Shown here: positions 53,092 through 62,573 of the stretch, one piece after another
Layout: each line of letters begins with the position of its first letter
How positions within the stretch are numbered: the first letter of the stretch is position 1
Assembly: GCF_004366815.1 (NCBI RefSeq)
Contig: NZ_SORI01000001.1
Location: forward strand, 1-64,000
Source: Aminivibrio pyruvatiphilus
GTDB lineage: Bacteria; Synergistota; Synergistia; Synergistales; Aminobacteriaceae
Length of the DNA stretch: 64,000 nt
Direction: 5' to 3'
Made by a program: the position numbers and the translations under genes
The notes under the pieces: generated by a model
Databases searched by the model: none
What the model saw: only the letters and a program-made list of their open reading frames with translations
Told to the model about the DNA's origin: nothing

Positions 53092-54315
53092 ATGGAAAAA
53101 CCGCCCTCGGCAGAACCGCAGAACAGATACGGGGAAACCGGCGGGGAGAACGTGGTCGATGTTCCCCTGGACGACCTTTGCCATTACCGGGGAAAGGTGG
53201 CCGAGGACATCATTTCGGAGGACGGGGCTCTGCTCCTTCCCAGGGGCAGCGATATCCCGCTGATGCTCCGGACCATGCCCGGAATAACGAAGACTCTCCG
53301 GCGCTGGAACAGGGAGTTTATCCCCGTCCAGGTCTCTTCCGACATCACGGAGGAAGAGTTCGAGGCCGTCCTCCGGGCCATCGAGCCGAAAACCCGCATG
53401 CTTGACCCGGGACTGGCACGAAGGGCCATCGACCAGGTCGAGGAAGTCTACTCCAGGATTTCGGAGAACGGGCATTCCCGGGAGGGAATGGAAACCCTCG
53501 AAAAAGAGGCGGACAGGCTGGCCCGGGACGTGATGCGGTCCCCCCAGATTCTCCTCTGTCTCGGCAAGGTGAAGGATTCCGATGAGTACACCTTCATCCA
53601 TTCTCTCAACGTGGCCCTTCTCTCTGGATATCTCGCCTCCATACTTCATCCCGGGGACGAAGAACTCGTGAAAACCATGACCTTCGGCGGACTGCTCCAC
53701 GACCTGGGGAAGGCGAAGGTCCCCCAGGAAATTCTCAACAAGCCGGGCCGTCTGACCTCCGAGGAGTTCGAGATAATGAAGACCCATTCCATCCACGGGA
53801 TGGTCTCCGCCGTGGCGTCGGGGGTGAGCGACCGGCGGCTGCTCTCGGTGGTGAGGAGCCACCACGAGCGTTGGGGAGGGGACGGGTACCCCGACGGACT
53901 GAGGGAGAACCGGATTTCCATCCACGCCAGAATTGCCGCCGTGGCCGACGTGTTCGACGCCCTCACGGCAAAACGGGTGTACAAGGATCCCATGAGGAGC
54001 AGGGAAGCGGTCTCCATGATTCTCGAATCTTCCGGAAGCAGCTTTGACGGGGCCATCGTCCGGGCCCTTCTTCTGTCGGTGGGGCTCTATCCCCCGGGAA
54101 CGGTGGTGGAACTCTCCGATTACAGCGTAGGTGTTGTCACCGGTGTCCGGAACAAAGACCTGCTCCGCCCACAGGTCTGCCTCTCGGTGGATTCCAGGGG
54201 GCGCCGGCCGGAGTCGCCTGCCATCATCGATCTTTCCCTCGGGACGGACCTCTTTATCCGTCGGTCCCTAAACGACATGGGAAAGGGCGTTGTCTACGGA
54301 CGGACCGAATCCTGA
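53092..54315 (+). CDS. HD-GYP domain protein, predicted c-di-GMP phosphodiesterase
   Basis: A 407-residue protein. An N-terminal region of unknown fold (about 1-140) is followed by an HD-GYP domain (about 150-340) with HSLNVALLSG, LLHDLGKAKVP (H203/D204), HHERWGGDGYPDGL (H257/H258 and the GYP motif) and ADVFDALTAKRVYK. All signature residues are present. The ATG is one nucleotide after the receptor stop; upstream in-frame sequence lies inside that gene. It probably hydrolyses c-di-GMP in response to the diiron sensor/receptor pair. Confidence 0.93.
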   Translation: MEKPPSAEPQNRYGETGGENVVDVPLDDLCHYRGKVAEDIISEDGALLLPRGSDIPLMLRTMPGITKTLRRWNREFIPVQVSSDITEEEFEAVLRAIEPKTRMLDPGLARRAIDQVEEVYSRISENGHSREGMETLEKEADRLARDVMRSPQILLCLGKVKDSDEYTFIHSLNVALLSGYLASILHPGDEELVKTMTFGGLLHDLGKAKVPQEILNKPGRLTSEEFEIMKTHSIHGMVSAVASGVSDRRLLSVVRSHHERWGGDGYPDGLRENRISIHARIAAVADVFDALTAKRVYKDPMRSREAVSMILESSGSSFDGAIVRALLLSVGLYPPGTVVELSDYSVGVVTGVRNKDLLRPQVCLSVDSRGRRPESPAIIDLSLGTDLFIRRSLNDMGKGVVYGRTES

Positions 54316-54318
54316 GGC

Positions 54319-55899
54319 TCACCTCAGGGAATCTTCTATTTCCCCTATTTTTTCCTCGAATCCGTAGATGGTGGGATCAATGTCGTCCACCACGGCGTTC
54401 AGCTCCTTCATGGACCGGAAGGCGTATCCTTTCGGCAGGCGGTTAGCGTACCGCTTTACCTTCAGCAGGGCCTGGAGGTAGTTTCGCTCGAAGGGGAGAA
54501 TGACCTGGGCCGCCATGATGGCGCCGGGGCTCGTCTCCGAAAAGAAGAGATAGGCCATCTCCAGGTTCTCCTCGATGTCCATCTCGTCGTACCAGAGAGC
54601 CGCCAGCAGTTTCCGGAACTTCTTCTTCTCGTGTCCACCCACCATCTTCCGCACCGCCCGGTCGATCCTGTTCATCCCTGACCGCAGGATGTGCTCCGTG
54701 AGATACGGATCTCCCTTCGGCCAGGAGAATCCGGCGATATACTCCGCTTCCGCCTCGGGGAGCACCTGCTTCCGAAGCAGCCGCCCGAAGGAAGGCCGGA
54801 GGGAAACCGACGCCGGTTCCGGCGGGGCGTCCACCAGCTCCCGGAAAATATCCCCCGTGGAAAAGCCCCTTCGCTCGAAGGGTGAGTTGAGAAGCCAGGT
54901 CACGTAGCCGGGATCGAAGAGCCCCTTCCGTCCCGCCCTGCCTGCCATCTGGGAGAATTCGTTCTTCGAGACGGGCATGTCGGAATGGTAGTGGACGAGC
55001 TGGGCGAAGACCACAGTCTCGGCCGGAAGGTTCACTCCCAGGGCGAGGGCGTTGGTGCCGCAGACCACGTCGAGGATCCTCTCCCGGAAGGCCCGTTCCA
55101 CCAGCAGCTTTTCCTTGGGCAGCATCCCCCCGTGGTAGATGCCGACCCCTGTGAAGAGGGGCGGCTGGATTTTCGGCACCTCGAGAATGGACGCGATCTC
55201 CTGGAGACGGTCCCGCTGCCCCGCCGAAATTTTCTTCCGGCTTCTGGAGGCCTGAAAGGCCAGCTCCACAGCTCCCTTCTGTGAGAACAGAAAGACCAGG
55301 GCATCCTTCAGCCCGTCGATTCGTGCCGGCTTTGCGGGGGTGAAGATCAGCTCCGTCTCCCGGCGGGTGTTTTCGTGCAGGAAGAATGTCCTCCCCGTTA
55401 CACCGCTGAGGTAACCGGCCACGGAGGAAGCGCCCCCGAGGGTTGCCGACATGACGAGGACGGCGGTGGTGGGATCCGTGTCCCGGATGCCGTCGATATA
55501 GGCCCTTGCCCGGTCGGGATCGTCAAAGATATAGTGGAATTCGTCCACGATGAGTTTCTGGCCCGGGACGAAGGCGTATTTCAGGGAATAGATTTCCTGG
55601 GTGCAGCAGATAATGGAGGCTCCCTCGTTTTTCTTGAAGTCCCCCGTCTCGATGCCCACGTCGAACCCCATCTTCCTGAGGTCGAGGTACCGTTCGTTGC
55701 TCAGTGCCTTGATCGGGGCGGTGAAGATGATCCGCCCGCCTTCAGGGTAGACCGGGAACCCCTCCTCGTCGAGGATGCCGGCCCAGAGGTAGGCAACAAG
55801 CGTCTTTCCCGATCCCGTGGGGGCGGAGAGCACGGCGTTCTTTCCTCGGATGGCCCTATGGGCCCTGAGCTGCCACGGATAGTATGAAAAAGTGTCCAG
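54319..55899 (-). CDS. Ski2-like superfamily 2 helicase with apparent CTG start
   Basis: A 526-residue DEAD/DExH helicase. Motif I is SAPTGSGKT, Ia TAPIKALSNERY, II VDEFHYIFDD (DEFH), III VMSATLGG, V GTNALALGVNLP and VI QMAGRAGRKG. The in-frame region before the first GTG (55833) encodes a convincing Q-motif segment (TFSYYPWQLRAHRAIRGKNA), and no ATG/GTG/TTG occurs there. A CTG at 55899-55897 has AAGGAG 8 nt upstream, so CTG is proposed as the start. An upstream in-frame TGA excludes a longer form. It probably acts in RNA or DNA processing. It ends 3 nt from the convergent HD-GYP gene. Confidence 0.85.
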   Translation of the reverse strand: MDTFSYYPWQLRAHRAIRGKNAVLSAPTGSGKTLVAYLWAGILDEEGFPVYPEGGRIIFTAPIKALSNERYLDLRKMGFDVGIETGDFKKNEGASIICCTQEIYSLKYAFVPGQKLIVDEFHYIFDDPDRARAYIDGIRDTDPTTAVLVMSATLGGASSVAGYLSGVTGRTFFLHENTRRETELIFTPAKPARIDGLKDALVFLFSQKGAVELAFQASRSRKKISAGQRDRLQEIASILEVPKIQPPLFTGVGIYHGGMLPKEKLLVERAFRERILDVVCGTNALALGVNLPAETVVFAQLVHYHSDMPVSKNEFSQMAGRAGRKGLFDPGYVTWLLNSPFERRGFSTGDIFRELVDAPPEPASVSLRPSFGRLLRKQVLPEAEAEYIAGFSWPKGDPYLTEHILRSGMNRIDRAVRKMVGGHEKKKFRKLLAALWYDEMDIEENLEMAYLFFSETSPGAIMAAQVILPFERNYLQALLKVKRYANRLPKGYAFRSMKELNAVVDDIDPTIYGFEEKIGEIEDSLR

Positions 55900-56019
55900 G
55901 GGATGGTCTCCTTCCGCCCGGGGAAACGGGCCTGGGTTTATTTCCGTTTCTCATGGTATCACAAAACGGGGAGGGAAAAACATGATAAGATACTGCAATG
56001 AGAAGAAGGAGGTGTCCCC

Positions 56020-56463
56020 TTGGCCGAGTATCGGGTTGCGGCAGGAGAAGCGGAGGCAGAGGATGGAGAAGTGCTGGTGTTCAGGCTCGAAGCGCGGAAG
56101 CCCTATGCTTCCCGGCGCAGGGAGGATGCCTTCTGGATGAAGACCGGCGACGAGGTGACCCAGGCTGCAGCGGACGCCGGGCTGCCCTTTGAGGCGGTGA
56201 CGTATTTTCTGAAGAAGGCCGGCAGCGTGTCCGGCATGCCGGTCAGCCTGTACGGGCCCCGGAAGGACGACGGATGGAGAGTGCTCACCAGGCCCGGCAG
56301 GAGCGGGAAAGGAGGATCCCTCATGGATAAAGAGAAAATCCAGTTCGAGGAAGCGAAGCTCATAGCCGAAGAGATCGCGAAACGGAACAGGGACTATCTG
56401 CCCGACGAAGAAGAGGAGATCGTTACCCCCGACGAGCTGGAAAACCTGATAAAGGGTGAATGA
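56020..56463 (+). CDS. Small protein of unknown function
   Basis: A 147-residue soluble protein. A TTG start has AGGAGG 7 nt upstream. The N-terminal half (about 1-95) is mixed alpha/beta with many charged residues (REDAFWMKTGDEVTQAAADAG). The C-terminal third is an acidic helix (KEKIQFEEAKLIAEEIAKRN, then DEEEEIVTPDELENLIKGE). No family is recognised. It is divergent from the helicase gene and about 100 bp upstream of the Na/Pi transporter. The RBS and absence of a better overlapping frame support it as real. Confidence 0.65.
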   Translation: MAEYRVAAGEAEAEDGEVLVFRLEARKPYASRRREDAFWMKTGDEVTQAAADAGLPFEAVTYFLKKAGSVSGMPVSLYGPRKDDGWRVLTRPGRSGKGGSLMDKEKIQFEEAKLIAEEIAKRNRDYLPDEEEEIVTPDELENLIKGE

Positions 56464-56565
56464 GGAGGCGGCTCCCTCCTGTAGTTTCGGAGGAGTGCCC
56501 GCCTGTTCTGTCATCCTGCTGTTGTGTAGCCGGAACGAAACGATGAAGGGGCAGGGGATGTTGTT

Positions 56566-58176
56566 GTGACGTGGGGCAGTGTGTTTCAGATTATCGGCGG
56601 CGTGGGGCTTTTCCTGTACGGAATCAAGCTGATGAGCGAGGCGCTCCAGTACCTTGCAGGCGACAGGATGCGGCAGCTCATAGGTTCTCTCACCAAGACC
56701 CCGATCCGGGGCGTCTTCATAGGTGCTCTTGTGGCCATGCTCATCCAGAGCAGCAGCGGCACCACGGTCATGACCGTGAGCTTCGTCCACGCGGGGCTCA
56801 TGACCCTGAAGCAGGCCGTGGGCGTAATCATGGGCGCCAACATCGGAACCACGGTGATCGCCCAGATCGTGGCCTTCAAGATCAAGGACTTCTCCCTTCC
56901 CATCCTGGGTATCGGGGTGCTCCTCGTCCTCTTCGGGAGGACCAAGCGGCAGAAATACATCGGCAACGGGCTCGTGGGTTTCGGTCTCCTCTTCCTGGGC
57001 ATGCAGACCATGGAAGCCTCCATGGCCTTTCTCCGGGACAGGAAGGACCTTTTTCTTGCCTTCAGCTCCAGCCCCCTGCTCGGCGTTTTCGTCGGCACGG
57101 CGGTCACCATGGTGGTCCAGGCAAGCTCGGCCACCATAGGTCTGACCATGGCCATGGCGGCCCAGGGACTTCTCACTCTGGACGCCGCAATTCCGATCCT
57201 TCTCGGCGACAACATAGGAACCACCATCACCGCGGTCATCGCCTCCATGGGGGCCAACCGGTCGGCGAAACAGGCGGCCACGGCCCATGTGCTCTTCAAC
57301 GTCATCGGCGCCTGCATCTTCCTCGCCGCCCTTCCCCTCTACAAGCAGGTCATCGTCTCCACCTCGGGGGACATCAGCAGGCAGCTTGCCAATGCCCATA
57401 CCATATTCAACGTGGCCAACACAATCCTCTTTCTTCCCTTTGTGTCCGTTCTCGTCTGGGTCATCCGGCACCTGGTCCCCGACAGGGGGGAGACCTCGGT
57501 GGCCGGGCCTATGTACCTGGACATGAAGCTCATCGGCGCATCATCCGCGGCAGCGGTGGACGCCGTGAAGAAGGAGATTCTCCACATGGGTTCCCTGGCG
57601 GCTTCCATGCTCCGGGACGTACGCCGGGCCTTCGAGGAAAACGACCCGAAGATGATCAACGAGGTGACCCAGACGGAGAAGGGCGTGAACGAGATCAACC
57701 GGTCCATCACCGCCTACGCCTCGGAAATCTGGCAGAAGGGACTGTCCAGCGACCTGTCCACGGTGCTCGGCTCCTATGTCAACGGCGTGGGTGACATCGA
57801 GCGGATAGGCGACCATGCCACGAACCTCATTGAACTGTACGAATACAAGATCGACCACGGGGTCGAGTTCTCCTCCCTCGCCATGGAGGAGTTCCGGGAC
57901 ATGTTCGACAGCGTCGAGGATGCCGTCCGCCTGAGCCTGGAGTCTCTCGACGAGGAGGACGTGGCAAAGGCGAAGGAAGTGGACCGGCTCGAGGATGAAG
58001 TGGACCGGAAGGAAAAGACCCTGAGGAAAAACCACATCACCCGGCTCAATCGGGGCGAATGCACTCCCCAGGGAGGCGTGATATTCATCGACATTCTCAG
58101 CAACCTGGAGAGAGTCTGTGACCATGCCCACAACCTTTCCTACATCGCCGTGGATATTTCGAAGCTCCACCGGTGA
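56566..58176 (+). CDS. Na/phosphate cotransporter with PhoU-like domain
   Basis: A 536-residue NptA/PNaS-family transporter. About eight or nine membrane segments (1-310) contain the two inverted signature repeats IQSSSGTTVMTVSF and VQASSATIGLTMAM, each with a nearby GANIGTT or GDNIGTT. Residues about 340-536 are a cytoplasmic helical PhoU-like domain. A GTG start; the RBS (GGGGCAGGGG) is weak. It imports phosphate with sodium; the PhoU tail probably regulates it. The stop overlaps a possible upstream GTG of the MATE gene. Confidence 0.92.
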   Translation: MTWGSVFQIIGGVGLFLYGIKLMSEALQYLAGDRMRQLIGSLTKTPIRGVFIGALVAMLIQSSSGTTVMTVSFVHAGLMTLKQAVGVIMGANIGTTVIAQIVAFKIKDFSLPILGIGVLLVLFGRTKRQKYIGNGLVGFGLLFLGMQTMEASMAFLRDRKDLFLAFSSSPLLGVFVGTAVTMVVQASSATIGLTMAMAAQGLLTLDAAIPILLGDNIGTTITAVIASMGANRSAKQAATAHVLFNVIGACIFLAALPLYKQVIVSTSGDISRQLANAHTIFNVANTILFLPFVSVLVWVIRHLVPDRGETSVAGPMYLDMKLIGASSAAAVDAVKKEILHMGSLAASMLRDVRRAFEENDPKMINEVTQTEKGVNEINRSITAYASEIWQKGLSSDLSTVLGSYVNGVGDIERIGDHATNLIELYEYKIDHGVEFSSLAMEEFRDMFDSVEDAVRLSLESLDEEDVAKAKEVDRLEDEVDRKEKTLRKNHITRLNRGECTPQGGVIFIDILSNLERVCDHAHNLSYIAVDISKLHR

Positions 58177-58223
58177 CGGCGAAACCGGGGCATAAGGAAG
58201 GCGGCAGAGAAGAGCCCGGCGGA

Positions 58224-59582
58224 ATGAACAAGGAAAACTCCCAGTATCTCAGGATGACGCAGATGCCGGTGGGCAGCCTTGTATTTTCCCTGGCGGTACC
58301 CACTATCATCAGCATGCTGGTGACGGCGGTGTACAACCTGGGAGATACCTATTTCGTCTCGAAGCTGGGAACAAGCGCTTCGGGAGCCGTCGGCATCGTT
58401 TTCTCGCTCATGGCCATTATCCAGGCTGTGGGTTTTACCATCGGCATGGGTTCCGGAGCCCAGATCTCCAGGCTGTTGGGTGCCCAGAAAACGGACGAGG
58501 CAAACAGGGTCGCTGCAAGCGGCCTTCTTGCGGCCGCCGCCTTCGGAACGCTTCTCTCCGTTTTCGGCCTGCTCTTTCTTGACGGCCTGATGCGCCTCCT
58601 CGGGGCCACGGAGACCATCCTGCCCTACGCAAGGGACTACGCGGCCTATATTCTGTACGCGGCACCGGTCATGGCGTCGTCCTTCCTGCTGAACAACATC
58701 CTCCGGGCCGAAGGAAAGGCAAGGTTTGCCATGGTGGGGCTGACGACCGGCGGGCTTCTCAACCTGCTGCTCGATCCGCTGTTCATCTTCGGCTTCGGAA
58801 TGGGTATCGCGGGGGCGGCCATCGCAACGGCGATCAGCCAGTGCGTCAGCTTCTGCATCCTGCTCTCATGGTTTCTTCGGGGAAAGACCATCGTCAGGCT
58901 GGGGGCAGCGGGAATATCGAAGCGTCCCGGGACCTACCTCCACATCCTCAAAAATGGCCTCCCCTCCTTCTGCAGGCAGGCCCTCGCCAGCATCGCCACC
59001 ATTGCCCTCAACGTCAGCGCCGCCGTCTACGGCGACGCCGCCGTGGCGGCCATGTCCATCGTCGGCAGGCTCTTCATGTTCGTCTTTGCCGTCAATCTCG
59101 GCATCGGGCAGGGGTATATGCCCGTCGTGGGGTACAACTACGGCGCCGGACTCTACGACCGGGTGAAAGCCGCGTTCTGCTTCACTCTGAAAGTAACGGG
59201 GGTGCTGATGACGGTGGCTGCTCTTGCGGGATTCACGGCCGCGCCGGTCCTGATCAGGCTCTTTATCAGGAATGATGCCGAGGTGGTGCGGATAGGGGCG
59301 GGAGCCCTGCGGGCCATGTGTCTCGCCATGCCGCTGGTGCCGCTGGGAGTGGTGTGCAACATGACCTTCCAGTCCATCGGCAGGTCATGGACGGCCACGG
59401 CGCTTTCCCTGGCCAGGCAGGGAATTTTCTTTCTGCCCCTGATCCTGGTCCTTCCGGGAGCTCTGGGGATTACCGGAGTCCAGATAACCCAGCCCCTCGC
59501 CGACGGGCTGACCTTCCTGAGCTGCCTGCCCCTCACGGTCTGGTTTTTGCGGGATCTCCGAGCCCGACAGGATACCCGCTAA
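58224..59582 (+). CDS. MATE-family multidrug efflux transporter
   Basis: A 452-residue, 12-helix exporter of the MATE/NorM family. The N-terminal FSLAVPTIISMLVTAVYNLGDTYFVSKLG and the later GMGSGAQISRLLGAQ are typical, with the second half repeating the pattern (LNVSAAVYGDAAVAAMSIV, NLGIGQGYMPVVGYNYGAG). ATG 58224 is preferred because it gives the usual short N-terminus. A GTG at 58173, overlapping the previous stop, would add 17 residues. It exports cationic drugs or metabolites using Na+ or H+. Probably cotranscribed with the phosphate transporter. Confidence 0.92.
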   Translation: MNKENSQYLRMTQMPVGSLVFSLAVPTIISMLVTAVYNLGDTYFVSKLGTSASGAVGIVFSLMAIIQAVGFTIGMGSGAQISRLLGAQKTDEANRVAASGLLAAAAFGTLLSVFGLLFLDGLMRLLGATETILPYARDYAAYILYAAPVMASSFLLNNILRAEGKARFAMVGLTTGGLLNLLLDPLFIFGFGMGIAGAAIATAISQCVSFCILLSWFLRGKTIVRLGAAGISKRPGTYLHILKNGLPSFCRQALASIATIALNVSAAVYGDAAVAAMSIVGRLFMFVFAVNLGIGQGYMPVVGYNYGAGLYDRVKAAFCFTLKVTGVLMTVAALAGFTAAPVLIRLFIRNDAEVVRIGAGALRAMCLAMPLVPLGVVCNMTFQSIGRSWTATALSLARQGIFFLPLILVLPGALGITGVQITQPLADGLTFLSCLPLTVWFLRDLRARQDTR

Positions 59583-59634
59583 CGGCACCGGCCGCCCCAA
59601 CGGGTGCGGTATGCCCGGGAATGTATTTCCCTTC

Positions 59635-59662
59635 TTGACTTTTTCATTTTCTCCGCTATGTT
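59635..59662 (+). promoter_or_regulatory. Promoter of the uxaA-uxaB operon
   Basis: TTGACT (59635-59640), a 16-nt spacer and TATGTT (59657-59662). Confidence 0.5.
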
Positions 59663-59726
59663 GGGGAAAACGTTTAGTGGATGAATGCTTTTATTGCACA
59701 ATGGATTGACGAGGGAGGGACAACCC

Positions 59727-61214
59727 ATGACATTAATGGAGAAAAACGAAGTCCGCTGCATCCTGCTGAAGGCGGAAGATTCCGTGGCGGTGCTTCCGGA
59801 AGGGGGAAAGGCCGGGCAGAGCCTTTCAGGAACCGGCGTGGTGCTGCGGGATGATATTCCGGCGGGACACAAGGCCGCCCTGCGGGACATTCCCAGGGGA
59901 GGCCCGGTGGTCAAGTATGGTCATCCCATGGGCCGGGCATCCAGGGATATCGCTCCCGGAGAGAAGGTCCATGTGCATAACGTGGAGTCCGCCCTCCGGG
60001 CAGAATGGAGCATGGACTGGAATCCCTCCGGGGCAGGCTTCCGGGAACCTGCCGGTCCTGTGCCTTATTTTTCAGGGTATGCCAGGGAACAGGGCGCGCC
60101 GGGAATCCGGAACGAACTCTGGATCATCCCCATCGTGGGATGCGTCAACGAGTACCTGAAATTCCTGGCGGACGGATACACTCCGCCGCCGTGGATAGAA
60201 AAAGTCCGGGTGCTCTCTCACCCTTACGGCTGCTCCCAGCTCGGAAAGGACCTGGACATGACTGCGGCAGTCCTCGAGGGACTTGCGAGAAACCCCTGTG
60301 CAGCGGGGGTCGTCGTGGCCGGCCTTGGGTGCGAGAATCTCCAGAGGGTTTTCATGGAGACCCGTCTTTCTGACCTCCGGAAGGCCAGGTTCTTTTCTCT
60401 CCAGGAAGTGGACGACGACCGGCAGCACCTCTACGGTTTTCTCGACGAGCTTGCGGAGGCGGCTCCCAGGGCGAGGACGGAGTTTCCCCTTTCGGAAGTG
60501 ACCATCGGGGTGAAGTGCGGCGGCAGCGACGGATTCTCGGGACTTTCGGCCAACCCCCTGGTCGGAGAGGCGGCGGACATGCTCTGCGCCTGGGGCGGCA
60601 GGGTTCTCGCCACGGAGATTCCCGAAATGTTCGGCGCCGAGGATGTGCTTGCCTCCCGGATCTCCGACGAAGATGTCTTCAGGGCCTTCTCGGGCACCAT
60701 CAAGTGGTTTCGGGATTACTATGACGCCCACAACCAGCCGGTATACGAAAACCCGTCGCCGGGAAACAAGGACGGCGGCATCACCACCCTGGAGGAGAAG
60801 TCCCTGGGGGCGGTGAACAAGTGCGGTTCCGCTCCGGTGACCGGTGTGCTCACCATGGGGGCCCAGGCCACGAGGAGAGGGGTCTCCGTGGTCTTCGGCC
60901 CGGGGAACGACCTCATTTCCGCCACCGTCATGGCGGCGAGCGGCGCCCAGGTGATCCTCTTCACCACGGGGCGGGGAACCCCCTATTCCACGGTGGTTCC
61001 CACCATAAAAATCTCCTCAAACACGGATCTGTACAACCGGAAGCGGGGATGGATCGACTTTGACGCCGGCCCTCTGCTCTCCGGGGCCGACAGGAAGGAG
61101 ACTGCAGCCCGGCTGATCTCCCTGCTTGCGGAGACCGCCTCGGGCCGCCTCACGCGAAACGAGGAGAACCGTACAGGAGAGATCGCCATCTTCAAGGACG
61201 GCGTCATCCTCTAG
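59727..61214 (+). CDS. uxaA: Altronate dehydratase (UxaA family)
   Basis: A 495-residue full-length UxaA. An N-terminal SAF domain (about 1-95; VLRDDIPAGHKAALRDIPRGGPVVKYGHPMG) precedes the catalytic region (FSGYAREQGAPGIRNELWIIP, SHPYGCSQLG, GLGCENLQ, KCGGSDGFSGLSANPLVG). The cysteines C144, C177 and those after fit the metal or cluster site. It converts altronate to 2-keto-3-deoxygluconate. GAGGGAGGG precedes ATG 59727. Followed at 24 nt by uxaB, giving two consecutive steps of galacturonate catabolism. Confidence 0.9.
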   Translation: MTLMEKNEVRCILLKAEDSVAVLPEGGKAGQSLSGTGVVLRDDIPAGHKAALRDIPRGGPVVKYGHPMGRASRDIAPGEKVHVHNVESALRAEWSMDWNPSGAGFREPAGPVPYFSGYAREQGAPGIRNELWIIPIVGCVNEYLKFLADGYTPPPWIEKVRVLSHPYGCSQLGKDLDMTAAVLEGLARNPCAAGVVVAGLGCENLQRVFMETRLSDLRKARFFSLQEVDDDRQHLYGFLDELAEAAPRARTEFPLSEVTIGVKCGGSDGFSGLSANPLVGEAADMLCAWGGRVLATEIPEMFGAEDVLASRISDEDVFRAFSGTIKWFRDYYDAHNQPVYENPSPGNKDGGITTLEEKSLGAVNKCGSAPVTGVLTMGAQATRRGVSVVFGPGNDLISATVMAASGAQVILFTTGRGTPYSTVVPTIKISSNTDLYNRKRGWIDFDAGPLLSGADRKETAARLISLLAETASGRLTRNEENRTGEIAIFKDGVIL

Positions 61215-61238
61215 GACCGGGAAGAAAGGAGAACGACC

Positions 61239-62540
61239 ATGAACTATACCGTGCTTCAGTTCGGCGAGGGAAACTTCATCCGGGCGTTTTTCGACTGGAT
61301 GCTGCAGAAAATAGAAGACGCCACTGGGGATAAATACAAAGTCTTCCTGGTGCAGCCCATCGACATGGGCCGGGTGGAGGAGATCGCCGCCGCCGGGGAG
61401 TACCATGTCCTTCTCAGGGGGTACCAGGAAGGGGAATACCGGGAAATACTCGACCCCGTCAGAGTGGTGGCCGGAGGCTCCAACCCCTTCACTCCCGAGG
61501 GTCTGAAGGCCATGTTCGAGGCAGCCATGTCCCCCGGCCTCAGGGTGGTGACGTCCAATACCACCGAAGCGGGCATCTTTTTCGAGGAGAAAAAGGCGCC
61601 CCACAACTATCCCTCCCTCCTCGCGGCGGCCCTTGAGAAGCGGTCGGCGGCCGGATTGTCCCCCCTGTACATCGTTCCCCTGGAGCTGATAGAGAACAAC
61701 GGCGCCGCCCTGAAGGACTGCCTGGAAAAATACGGGCGGCTCTGGAACTATGGCCCCGCCTATTTCAGGTACCTCGAGGCGTGCACCTTCTACGACACCC
61801 TGGTGGACCGGATCGTCACGGGGTTTCCTGCAAAGGAGTCGGCGGAGGTCTTCCGGAAGATAGGGCATGAGGACAGAAACGTCACTGCAGGGGAGCTCTT
61901 CCACCTCTTCGTCCTCCAGGGAGATAAATCAATACTGGATATTCTTCCCTTCCACAAGGCCGGGCTGAACGCCGTGATCACCGAAGACAGGCTCTCCTTC
62001 TACCGGGACAGGAAAGTCCGGGTGCTCAACGGGGTCCACACGGCTTCCGTCCCCGTGGCCCTTCTCGCCGGGGTGGAATACGTCAGGGACTTCGTGGAGG
62101 ATGATCGTTTCGCTCCCAGGCTGAGGAGCCTGGTGCACGACGAAATTGTCCCCGCCTTTTCCGACGATGCCGAGGCGCACCAGTACGGCGAGGATGTTCT
62201 CGAGCGGTTCAGGAATCCGGCCCTGGAGCACGCGTTCCGGTCCATCGCCCTCAACTCGGTGGCCAAGTCGAACACAAGGCTCCGGCCCACCCTTGAGGGG
62301 TACTTCGAGAAATTCGGCGAGCTGCCCCCCGTCCTGACGGAATGCATCGCCGCCATGACGGAACTGTATGACTGTGACGGCGTGAAGGATCTTCCCGGAG
62401 GTCCACTGGAGCTTTCCGACTTCCGCCAGCTTCGGGGCCGGAGCCTCGGGGAAATGACCGACAGCTTTTTCCCCGGCCTTGCCCCGTCCCTCAGAACAGC
62501 TCTTATCGACAGGCTCGGCGAGCTGCGGGAACGCACATAG
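61239..62540 (+). CDS. uxaB: Tagaturonate reductase (altronate oxidoreductase)
   Basis: A 433-residue member of the polyol/mannitol dehydrogenase family. The start YTVLQFGEGNFIRAFFDWML is the NAD-binding loop. LYIVPLELIENNG and the active-site KVRVLNGVHTASVP are hallmarks. The pairing with uxaA indicates tagaturonate to altronate, NADH-dependent. AAGGAG precedes the ATG. The isomerase (uxaC) and KDG kinase/aldolase are not in the window. Confidence 0.9.
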   Translation: MNYTVLQFGEGNFIRAFFDWMLQKIEDATGDKYKVFLVQPIDMGRVEEIAAAGEYHVLLRGYQEGEYREILDPVRVVAGGSNPFTPEGLKAMFEAAMSPGLRVVTSNTTEAGIFFEEKKAPHNYPSLLAAALEKRSAAGLSPLYIVPLELIENNGAALKDCLEKYGRLWNYGPAYFRYLEACTFYDTLVDRIVTGFPAKESAEVFRKIGHEDRNVTAGELFHLFVLQGDKSILDILPFHKAGLNAVITEDRLSFYRDRKVRVLNGVHTASVPVALLAGVEYVRDFVEDDRFAPRLRSLVHDEIVPAFSDDAEAHQYGEDVLERFRNPALEHAFRSIALNSVAKSNTRLRPTLEGYFEKFGELPPVLTECIAAMTELYDCDGVKDLPGGPLELSDFRQLRGRSLGEMTDSFFPGLAPSLRTALIDRLGELRERT

Positions 62541-62573
62541 GATGTTCTTTTCCGAATCCGGAGACAAAAACGA

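Noticed and set aside
55834-55960. Frameshifted helicase start from the ATG at about 55949-55951
   Set aside because: That frame closes at a stop before the helicase motifs, and the CTG with AAGGAG gives a simpler reading; noted as a finding rather than a pseudogene.
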